Shown piece by piece: positions 53,568-60,370 of a stretch of DNA of 60,370 bases; position 1 is the stretch's first letter, and each line of letters starts with the position of its first letter. Both the position numbers and the translations under genes were made by a program. Location of the stretch: contig CALIUG010000048.1 in NCBI GenBank assembly GCA_938048755.1, positions 1 through 60,370 of the forward strand. Direction: 5' to 3'. The stretch comes from an uncultured Alphaproteobacteria bacterium. GTDB lineage: Bacteria > Pseudomonadota > Alphaproteobacteria > SP197. The notes under the pieces are model-generated. The model did no database searches, was not told the origin of the DNA, and saw only the letters and a program-made list of their open reading frames with translations.

Positions 53568-55212
53568 TGAATTCGATCACACGCTGGTTGCCGAACGGGT
53601 CACCCAGTTCCGTGATCAGGTGCGCCGCCGCGTTGCCGGTGAGCTGACCGAGGACGAGTTCAAACCGCTGCGCCTGATGAACGGCCTCTATCTGCAACTC
53701 CACGCCTACATGCTGCGTGTTGCCGTGCCTTACGGCGTCCTGTCGGCCCATCAGATGCGTCGTCTGGCCCACATCGCGCGGGTCTATGACAAGGGTTACG
53801 GCCATTTCACCACGCGCCAGAACATCCAGTACAACTGGCCCAGGCTGGAAGAGGTGCCCGACCTGCTGGAGGAACTGGCCGAGGTCGAGATGCATGCCAT
53901 CCAGACCAGCGGCAACTGCATCCGCAACGTCACGGCCGATCAATTTGCCGGGGTTGCCGCCGACGAAATCGACGATCCCCGCGTCTATGCCGAGATCATC
54001 CGTCAGTGGTCCACGCTGCATCCGGAATTCTCGTTCCTGCCGCGCAAGTTCAAGATTGCGATCACCGGTGCGCCCAACGATCGTGCTGCGGTGAAGGTGC
54101 ACGACATCGGCCTGCGCATGGTCCGCAACGAAGCCGATGAACCGGGGTTCGAGGTCATTGTTGGTGGTGGTCAGGGGCGCACGCCCATGATCGGCCATGT
54201 CGTACGCGGGTTCCTGCCCGTGCCCGATCTGCTGACCTATCTTGATGCGGTTCTGCGCGTCTACAACCAACTTGGCCGGCGCGACAATCTCTGCAAGGCA
54301 CGTATCAAGATTCTGGTACACGAGACCGGTGTGGACGAGTTCACGCGTCTGGTGGAGGAGGAATTCGCTGCCATGTCGCGGGAATCACCCCAGGTCCTGC
54401 CCGGCGGCGAACTGGCCCGCATCCGCGCCTACTTCCAGCCACCGGCCTATCGCGACCTTCGCGAAGCCGCACCCACGCTCGATCTTGCGCTCGCTACCGA
54501 CCGAGCCTTTGCCCAGTGGCATGCTGCCTCGGTATCGGCGCACAAGCAGCCGGGCTATGCCATCGTTACCATCTCGCTCAAGCCGATCGGTGGTATTCCC
54601 GGCGATGCCAGCGCCGAGGAAATGGAAGCGGTTGCTGATCTGGCTGAGAGATTCAGCTTCAGCGAGATCCGTGTCACCCACGAGCAGAACCTTGTCCTGC
54701 CCGATGTTGCCAAAGAGAACCTCCATGCGGTCTGGCAGGGGTTGAAGGCTGCGGGGCTGGCGACGCCCAATGTCGGCCTCGTGACCGACATCATCGCCTG
54801 CCCGGGGCTGGACTACTGCAACCTGGCCAATGCGCGCTCGATCCCGATTGCCCAGGAGATCAGCGAACGGTTTGCCGATCTCGACCGCCAGCACGATATC
54901 GGTGAACTGAAGGTCAAGATCTCGGGCTGCATCAATGCCTGCGGCCATCACCATGTCGGCCATATCGGCATTCTGGGCGTCGACAAGAAGGGCATCGAAC
55001 ATTACCAGATCACGCTGGGCGGTGACGCCACCGAAACGGCTGCGTTGGGAGACATCGTCGGCCCTGCCTTCTCCGGCGAGAAGGTCACCGATGCCGTCGA
55101 TACCATCGTCGCGGTATATCTCGAACAGCGCCGGGACGGCGAGCGGTTTCTTGAAACCTACCGCCGTGTCGGCCTCGCCCCGTTCAAGGAAAAGCTCTAT
55201 GCCTCTCGTTAA
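53554..55212 (+). CDS. cysI: Sulfite reductase hemoprotein (assimilatory)
   Basis: From ATG 53554, behind ACGGAGG, this gives 552 residues. It reduces sulfite to sulfide with siroheme and a 4Fe-4S cluster, ligated by C416, C422 (CPGLDYC) and C459, C463 (CINAC), followed by the GHHH heme-contact stretch. Both nitrite/sulfite reductase ferredoxin-like domains are recognisable. The neighbours DUF2849 and DUF934 mark it as the alphaproteobacterial CysI; nitrite reductase is the alternative. Confidence 0.92.
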   Translation: MYRYDEFDHTLVAERVTQFRDQVRRRVAGELTEDEFKPLRLMNGLYLQLHAYMLRVAVPYGVLSAHQMRRLAHIARVYDKGYGHFTTRQNIQYNWPRLEEVPDLLEELAEVEMHAIQTSGNCIRNVTADQFAGVAADEIDDPRVYAEIIRQWSTLHPEFSFLPRKFKIAITGAPNDRAAVKVHDIGLRMVRNEADEPGFEVIVGGGQGRTPMIGHVVRGFLPVPDLLTYLDAVLRVYNQLGRRDNLCKARIKILVHETGVDEFTRLVEEEFAAMSRESPQVLPGGELARIRAYFQPPAYRDLREAAPTLDLALATDRAFAQWHAASVSAHKQPGYAIVTISLKPIGGIPGDASAEEMEAVADLAERFSFSEIRVTHEQNLVLPDVAKENLHAVWQGLKAAGLATPNVGLVTDIIACPGLDYCNLANARSIPIAQEISERFADLDRQHDIGELKVKISGCINACGHHHVGHIGILGVDKKGIEHYQITLGGDATETAALGDIVGPAFSGEKVTDAVDTIVAVYLEQRRDGERFLETYRRVGLAPFKEKLYASR

Positions 55213-55699
55213 GGATGATGCTCTGATCCAGGACAACTGGACGCGTCTGGATGATGACGCTGCCATGATCGACGGTCCCGTGGTCGTATCTTTGGAGCGC
55301 TGGCTCAATGAACGCGACGTTCTGGCCAGCCGCAACGGCGCGCTTGGTGTTGTCCTTACCAGCCATGAAACGCCTGAGCAGATCGCCGGTGATCTCGATC
55401 GCTTCTCTCTGGTCTGCCTGGAGTTTCCCAAATTCACCGACGGGCGCGCCTACTCCCATGCGCGCAAGCTGCGTGAACGCTTCGGGTTCAAGGGCGAATT
55501 GCGCGCTGTCGGCAACGTTCTGCGCGATCAGTTCCTGTTCATGCAGCGTTGCGGCTTTGATGCCTTCGAGGTTGCCGAGGGCACCGCTCTGGAGGACTGG
55601 TTGCGCGCTACGACCGAGATCAGTGTCGCCTACCAGTCGGCCGCCGACCGCCGCGCGACCGCCATGGCACAACGCCAGGATGCGTGCTCCACGTCCTGA
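55199..55699 (+). CDS. DUF934 protein of the sulfite reductase cassette
   Basis: From ATG 55199 (overlapping the cysI stop by 14 nt) this gives 166 residues with FPKFTDGRAYSHARKLRER, the DUF934 hallmark. It is usually followed by cysH; here no cysH follows and an unrelated glycosyltransferase comes next. Function unknown but tied to sulfate assimilation. Confidence 0.9.
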   Translation: MPLVKDDALIQDNWTRLDDDAAMIDGPVVVSLERWLNERDVLASRNGALGVVLTSHETPEQIAGDLDRFSLVCLEFPKFTDGRAYSHARKLRERFGFKGELRAVGNVLRDQFLFMQRCGFDAFEVAEGTALEDWLRATTEISVAYQSAADRRATAMAQRQDACSTS

Positions 55700-55755
55700 G
55701 GCGTTGCTCTGGTTGACATCATCGGTGCAAGGCTCCTACACGCAGCTATCCCGGC

Positions 55756-57000
55756 GTGGAGCCTGCCTTGCGTGTCCTTGTTCTACAAAACGGTCTGAAG
55801 TCCCGCTCGACGCATTTCTACAATGAGTCGCTGGCCTGGCGGCGGCTGTGTGCAGAGCGAAACCTGCCCCTCCACATCCTTGCGCACAGGCAGGCGCCCC
55901 TCGACCTGTTGCGCGAACTGGATGCGGTCGCGGCCTTTCCGGCCGGACCCGATGCGTCGTTCTACATCGATGACAAGGGCACGCGAGGGCGACCCCAGGA
56001 GATGCTGGAGACAGTATTCTCTGATGTCTGCATGCGCGCCTTCGCCGGCAAGACGACGGCCGACGACCTGGTGGTGGTTCCTTATGCCCGGGTTCCCGAG
56101 TTCGGGGGACTGGCGCGCTGGTTCGAGAAGATTCCTGCCGAGCGGCGCCCCTTTGTCGTGGTTCTCCTGCATCGGCCGGAAGAGGAATGGCGCGTCGACC
56201 CCACGCGCCAGCGCATCACGGGCAATCCCGGACCCATGCGTGAAGCGGCAAACCGGCTGCGTGGCCTGGCAACCCGTGGCCTGCTGGTTCTGGCAACCAA
56301 CGCCCCGCTGGCCGGGATTCTCCGATCGGCCCTCGACATGGATGTTGCGGTCTCGCCCCCGCTCTACAGCTATGCGTTTCAGGAGCGTTGGTTTGCCGAA
56401 AGGGGAGAGGAGCAGCCCAAACTGCGCGGTCGCCGGTTTGATCTGGGGTTCCTGGGTCAGATGCGTCCGGAGAAGGGGGGCGGCGTCGCGATCGAGGGCA
56501 TCAAGACTCTGATGACGCGTCGCCAGGGCCTGAAGATTGCCCTCCACGTTCGCGACAAGGAGTCAGAGGCCTCCTTCAACGAGAGTCTTGAGGGCGCGCG
56601 TGGGCAGGGACAGGTCAGTCTGTTGACCGGAGAAATGAGCCATGACGCGTTCCTGATGGCGATCGGGTCCTGCCGGATCATGGTCATGGCCTATGACCCG
56701 GAACGTTATCGTGCGCGCCTGTCGGGGCCGCTGGTCGAAGCGGCAGCCTGGGGGCGGCCGGTCGTTGTCCCGGCAGATACCTGGATGGCTGACATGGTCG
56801 CACGTGGACGGGTCGCCGGCACGATCTTCAGGGGCCATCGTCCCGACGCCTTGTGCGAGGCGATCCTGTCGGCACTCGACCAGGTTGACACCCTCTCCGA
56901 GACGGCCCGCACGGCTGCGGTGCGCTGGCGCGCGGAACGCTCCATCGATCAAGCCTTCGATCTGATGTTGGCCAGACGCGCTGCGGCGGCATCGGCCTAG
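55756..57000 (+). CDS. GT-B-like glycosyltransferase, lone gene
   Basis: This 414-residue protein starts at GTG 55756, or at TTG 55768 with GGAG 6 nt before it. LGFLGQMRPEKGGGVAI and RLSGPLVEAAAWGRPVVVPADTWMAD form a GT4-like C-terminal half. It lies outside the main island after a 56-nt gap from the sulfite cassette. Acceptor unknown. Confidence 0.7.
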   Translation: MEPALRVLVLQNGLKSRSTHFYNESLAWRRLCAERNLPLHILAHRQAPLDLLRELDAVAAFPAGPDASFYIDDKGTRGRPQEMLETVFSDVCMRAFAGKTTADDLVVVPYARVPEFGGLARWFEKIPAERRPFVVVLLHRPEEEWRVDPTRQRITGNPGPMREAANRLRGLATRGLLVLATNAPLAGILRSALDMDVAVSPPLYSYAFQERWFAERGEEQPKLRGRRFDLGFLGQMRPEKGGGVAIEGIKTLMTRRQGLKIALHVRDKESEASFNESLEGARGQGQVSLLTGEMSHDAFLMAIGSCRIMVMAYDPERYRARLSGPLVEAAAWGRPVVVPADTWMADMVARGRVAGTIFRGHRPDALCEAILSALDQVDTLSETARTAAVRWRAERSIDQAFDLMLARRAAAASA

Positions 57001-57010
57001 TTTTTGGATG

Positions 57011-57074
57011 TAGATCGGATTCACGCCAAAGAGTCGCACCCTGTCAGGCGCGACTCTATTTGCGATCCGATCTA
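57011..57074. terminator. Nested inverted repeat between convergent genes
   Basis: Two almost concentric perfect inverted repeats: outer arms 57011-57020 and 57065-57074 (10 bp), inner arms 57030-57037 and 57050-57057 (8 bp). The inner stem is followed by ATTT on the plus strand. It separates the plus-strand glycosyltransferase from the minus-strand amine oxidase, whose stop codon lies in the outer arm, so it may terminate both. Confidence 0.6.
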
Positions 57075-58409
57075 GCCTGCGCCCAGCGCGGCCATGACAT
57101 CGCCGGCGACCCGTTCACCCGACATGTAGGCACCGCCACAGGTCACGGAGTATTTGCCGGCCAGTGCTTCGCCCGCCAGATAGACCCTGCCGTCCAGAGG
57201 TTCCGCCATGGCGGCGCGGGCACCGTGGAAGCCTGGTCGCTCGGAGGCATAGGAGCCCCGGACCAGCGGGTCGTAGGCCCAGTTCGTGAAGTCGCCCTTG
57301 ATGAAGTGCTGGTCGACCTTTTCACCAAAGATCTTGCGCAGTTCGCCAAGCGCGAAATCGACGGCTGCATCGGGGCCCGCAGCAGAGAGTTCCCAACCGA
57401 ACTTGCCACCCACCAGACCGACCATCAGATCCATGTTGAACGGCCAGGTAAGGAAATAGCAGGCCTGGGCCGGCATCTCCTCGGGCACCTTGTAGGCCAG
57501 CCACTCGTTGGACTTGAGGCCGAAATGGTAACCGTCGAACAGCAGCGGTACCTTGGCCAACAGACCCATGGGCATGTTCCCGATGGCGCCAAGCGTGGCA
57601 TCGGGCAGGCCGGGCGTGAAACGGATGGTCTCGGCGGCCAGAACACCGGTCGAGACCGTCACGATCACGGCCTTGGCGCTGATGCTTCCTGCCGCACTTT
57701 CGATACGTACTGAGGGACCGGTGTCATCGATGGCCGTGACCGGCGCGTTCAAGGTGACCGGAAGGTCCGCGCCGAACCGCGCCACCACGGTGCCAAAGCC
57801 CTCCTAGACTTCCAGGTTTGGTTTGGTCGTGGAAAGCGACCACCAGTCGACCGGGGAAAGATCGGCAAAATCCATGCCCATGCTCATGGGGCCGGTCCAG
57901 GTCTGGCTCACGCCACTCCAGGGAATACCGTTGGGCCTGACCTCGGAGGCCGGAACGTCCATTCAGGCTTCACCGGCATCAGACAGACCTGCGCGTGTCC
58001 GCCGCCATCCACGGTCATAGGCCGACCATCCCGAGCTGGTGGGCGGGCGGTGACCAACAAACATCGCCTCCCCGGCACCGTCATGGCTTTCCAGGGTTAA
58101 GCCGTAGTCACGCGCATAGGGCGTGTAGGGATTCACATCGGATGAGTGAATCCAGGAACAGCCACGATCAAAAGGCAGGCCAAAGGTGGTTGTATCGGTA
58201 TGGGCACGCCCGCCGATGCGCGACGCCGCCTCGAGAACCGTGACACTGTATCCCGCATTGATCAGCGTATGGGCCGCAGCGAGACCAGCCGAGCCGGCGC
58301 CGACGATTGCAACGTCGACATCTCCCGTGGCAGCGCGCACGACAGCAGGTGTCGCCAAAGTGGCAGATGCTGTAGAAAGGAAGCCGCGACGGCTGAGGTT
58401 CAGGGACAT
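57072..58409 (-). pseudogene. Tat-exported flavin monoamine oxidase with two in-frame stops
   Basis: One frame runs from ATG 58409 (behind AGGAG) to TAG 57072-57074. It begins with a Tat signal (SRRGFLSTA), then the FAD dinucleotide site VAIVGAGSAGLAAA and RIGGRAHT; the C-terminal half has the FAD-domain ending LAGEALAGKYSVTCGGAYMSG. The frame is broken by TGA at 57963-57965 and TAG at 57804-57806, but reading stays in frame through both, and the sequence between and after them remains oxidase-like (QTWTGPMSMG; EGFGTVVARF). No frameshift is needed. The gene appears recently inactivated, or the calls are sequencing errors. Confidence 0.85.
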
Positions 58410-58528
58410 GGGACACGCTCCTGTTATCGGAATCTTAAGGACTTTCCGTCTGTGATGGAGATTACGGCATGGCGACGACAGAATGTTAAACAAATTTTAC
58501 ATTATTGGGATTTGAAAGAGCTGCTGCG
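58410..58528. promoter_or_regulatory. Divergent intergenic region
   Basis: The 119 nt between the amine oxidase and the GT2 gene include an AT-rich stretch (about 58480-58510) that is unusual for this window and may hold the promoter for the GT2 operon; no exact elements can be assigned. Confidence 0.35.
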
Positions 58529-59458
58529 ATGACCAACCAGCACGCCATTGCCGTCCTGATTCCCTGCTTCAACGAAGCGGTCGCCATCGGGCGTGTCATC
58601 GATGACTTTCGTGCCGCGCTGCCTGATGCGCGCATCTATGTCTTCGACAACAACTCGACCGATGACACGGTGTCTGTTGCTTCGGACCATGGCGCGGAGG
58701 TCCGCAGCGAAAGCCGCCAGGGCAAGGGCAATGTGGTGCGCCGCATGTTCTCGGATATCGAAGCCGATCTCTATGTCCTGGTGGATGGGGACGGCACCTA
58801 TGACGCGGCCAGTGCTCGGACTCTGGTGGATCACCTCTTGGAGAACCATCTCGACATGGTGATCGCCTCCAGAATTGCCGACGGTGATCTTGCCTACAGG
58901 CCCGGCCATGTCATGGGCAATCGGCTGCTGACCACTCTGGCCGCCCGGTTGTTCGGGCATCGCCTTGACGACATGCTTTCGGGCTACCGTGTGTTCTCGC
59001 GCCGTTTCGTGAAGAGCTTTCCCGCACTCTCGCGCGGGTTCGAGACCGAAACCGAACTGACGGTCCATGCTCTTGCCTTGCGCATGCCTTTTGCCGAGGT
59101 GGCAACACCTTATCGCAGCAGGCCGGAGGGTTCGGCCAGCAAGCTGAACACCTGGCGCGATGGTTTCCGCATTCTGTTTGCGATCTTCATGCTGGTGAAG
59201 GAGGAGCGGCCCCTGCCGTTCTTTGCCGTATTGGGAACGCTCTTCTGCCTGGTCTCGCTGATCCTGGGATACCCTGTCGTCACCGAATGGCTGCAGACCG
59301 GCCTCGTGCCACGCATCCCCACGGCGATTCTTGCCACAGGGCTGATGCTGCTTGGTTTCCTCAGCTATGCCAGCGGCCTCATTCTCGACACCGTGACCCA
59401 CGGACGCATAGAGGCCAAGCGTCTGGCCTATCTTGCCCAGCGTGGCCCCGATGGCTGA
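58529..59458 (+). CDS. Dolichyl-phosphate-mannose-synthase-like GT2 with membrane tail
   Basis: From ATG 58529 this gives 309 residues: GT2 domain with LIPCFNEAVAIG, DNNSTDDT, VDGDGTYD (metal-binding DxD) and RQGKGNVVRR, then two membrane segments near residues 235-290. Such enzymes make polyprenyl-phosphate sugar, the donor for a GT-C transferase. GtrA and a GT-C gene follow directly, with an 8-nt overlap. Confidence 0.9.
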   Translation: MTNQHAIAVLIPCFNEAVAIGRVIDDFRAALPDARIYVFDNNSTDDTVSVASDHGAEVRSESRQGKGNVVRRMFSDIEADLYVLVDGDGTYDAASARTLVDHLLENHLDMVIASRIADGDLAYRPGHVMGNRLLTTLAARLFGHRLDDMLSGYRVFSRRFVKSFPALSRGFETETELTVHALALRMPFAEVATPYRSRPEGSASKLNTWRDGFRILFAIFMLVKEERPLPFFAVLGTLFCLVSLILGYPVVTEWLQTGLVPRIPTAILATGLMLLGFLSYASGLILDTVTHGRIEAKRLAYLAQRGPDG

Positions 59459-59900
59459 GTATCTGGTCGATCCCGACGATCCCGAGGAGTATCGTCGCGT
59501 CATGCTGGAGCGCCAATTCGTCTTCTATTGCGCGGTCGGAGCCATGGGCTTTCTGGTCGATGCTGCGGTGCTCTGGCTCATCCTGCACTTTACCGAGATG
59601 GGCCCTCTGGTTGCGCGCCTGCTGTCCTATCTGGGTGCGGCGACGACCACTTGGATGCTGCACAGGCATCTGACCTTCCCGGCCGCACGGAGGCATCGAA
59701 AGGTCAGGCAATGGTTCGCCTTTGTTATCGTCAATGGTGCCGGGGCACTGCTGAACTACGGCATCTACGCGCTTCTCGTCCTTTATGTCGGCTTCTTTGG
59801 TGATCATCCCGTCGCTGCGGTCGCCGTGGGATCGGCGATCGCATTTGTCGTGAACTTCTGGGCCAACAAGACCTGGGTCTTCCGTGCGTCTCCAGGCTGA
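59451..59900 (+). CDS. GtrA-family membrane protein
   Basis: From ATG 59451 (8 nt overlap) this gives 149 residues with four membrane segments, the GtrA pattern (FYCAVGAMGFLVD; FVVNFWANKTWVF). GtrA-like proteins flip polyprenyl-phosphate-linked sugars, matching the DPM-like gene before it. Confidence 0.9.
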   Translation: MAEYLVDPDDPEEYRRVMLERQFVFYCAVGAMGFLVDAAVLWLILHFTEMGPLVARLLSYLGAATTTWMLHRHLTFPAARRHRKVRQWFAFVIVNGAGALLNYGIYALLVLYVGFFGDHPVAAVAVGSAIAFVVNFWANKTWVFRASPG

Positions 59901-60370
59901 AGTTCTCGCCGCCATCCTGCTGACGGTTACCCTGCATGCCCTTGTGCTCCTGCTGGCATCGCCGGACGTTCTTGAGGGCAGGCTGGTTGATTCCGACTGT
60001 TACCTGCGCCTGATGCGCATCGAAATCCTGCTGTCGGGCGGCGGCTGGTATGACGGCCATGTCCCGCTGCTCAACGCCCCTCATGGCCTGGAGATGCACT
60101 GGACCCGGCTTTTTGACGTCCTGATCCTTCTCCTGACGCTGCCCTTGATGGCATTCTTGGCACTGCCGGACGCTCTGTTCTGGGCTGGCGCTCTGATCAG
60201 TCCCGTCCTGCATGTGGTTGCCGCAGGCCTGATTGCCTGGGCGGCAAGACCGCTTCTGGGCCGTGCAGGAACTCTCTTGGCGGTGGTCCTCTTCCTCTGT
60301 CAGGCATCGCTTTATGGCGTGTTCCAGGTCGGACGCGCTGATCATCACCGTGCAGGGCATCGCGGCGGGC
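59884..60370 (+). CDS. GT-C type membrane glycosyltransferase, 3' end outside window
   Basis: From GTG 59884 (17 nt overlap with gtrA) an open frame runs to the right edge with no stop (162 residues). It starts with a membrane helix, then D36-S-D38 and LLNAPHGLEMHWTR in the first outer loop, more helices, and GRADHH near the edge. This is the layout of STT3/AglB-like or ArnT-like GT-C enzymes that use polyprenyl-phosphate sugars, fitting the DPM-like and GtrA genes upstream. Confidence 0.75.
   Translation, partial: MRLQAEVLAAILLTVTLHALVLLLASPDVLEGRLVDSDCYLRLMRIEILLSGGGWYDGHVPLLNAPHGLEMHWTRLFDVLILLLTLPLMAFLALPDALFWAGALISPVLHVVAAGLIAWAARPLLGRAGTLLAVVLFLCQASLYGVFQVGRADHHRAGHRGG

Noticed and set aside
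25924..57965. Stop-codon recoding as an explanation for the three in-frame stops
   Set aside because: The stops are TAA, TGA and TAG, and all other genes end normally at all three types.
59731..60360. Minus-strand open frame at the right edge
   Set aside because: The plus strand carries GtrA and a membrane GT-C protein with clear hydrophobic segments; the antisense product is hydrophilic low-complexity with no family.

Overview
The window comes from a high-GC (roughly 60-65 % by eye) bacterium, most likely an alphaproteobacterium. The evidence is the DUF2849 / sulfite reductase / DUF934 cassette, a layout I associate with Rhodospirillales- and Rhizobiales-type genomes. Frequent GTG and some TTG starts and very tight ATGA/GTGA gene junctions fit this. 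I cannot name the genus. I recognise no mobile element, CRISPR array, rRNA or tRNA.

Positions 1 to about 50.5 kb are one large surface-glycan island. The first part (1-15.6 kb) makes pseudaminic-acid-type nonulosonic acid: PseB (cut by the window edge), PseC, a PseG-PseH fusion and PseI. It also has a HisH/HisF/sugar-amidotransferase triad for acetamidino groups, extra aminotransferases, two SpsF-type cytidylyltransferase domains (one fused to a class III aminotransferase), two Gfo/Idh oxidoreductases, a formyltransferase and a GNAT. Then follow a PhyH-like dioxygenase, a KpsC/S-like transferase, a GSCFA protein and an ABC exporter (15.6-21.6 kb).

From 21.6 to 29.0 kb lies what I read as a phosphoramidate pathway like that of the Campylobacter jejuni capsule: L-glutamine kinase, gamma-glutamyl-CDP-amidate hydrolase, CTP:phosphoglutamine cytidylyltransferase and a CysC-like CDP-phosphoramidate kinase, in the order of cj1418-1417-1416-1415. 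Two genes sit inside it: an SGNH-hydrolase-like gene cut by an in-frame TAA, and an alkaline-phosphatase-superfamily protein with a Thr nucleophile that could be the transferase. From 28.9 to 33.9 kb is a second, unusual nonulosonate set: Gfo/Idh oxidoreductase, a NeuB-cupin fusion, a HAD phosphatase, a methyltransferase and a NeuA-type CMP-transferase. The rest of the island (33.8-50.5 kb) holds glycosyltransferases, five further SAM methyltransferases or sugar-nucleotide enzymes, and two AsnB paralogues. One methyltransferase (41.1-41.8 kb) is on the opposite strand. From the left edge to 41.1 kb, 36 genes run in one direction with no gap above about 35 nt.

Right of the island (50.5-60.4 kb) are minus-strand genes for an MBL-fold hydrolase, a periplasmic YceI protein with a clear intrinsic terminator, and a membrane protein; then the assimilatory sulfite-reductase cassette; a lone glycosyltransferase; a nested inverted repeat; a Tat-exported flavin amine oxidase with two in-frame stops; and a polyprenyl-glycosylation set (DPM-like GT2, GtrA, and a GT-C protein cut by the right edge).
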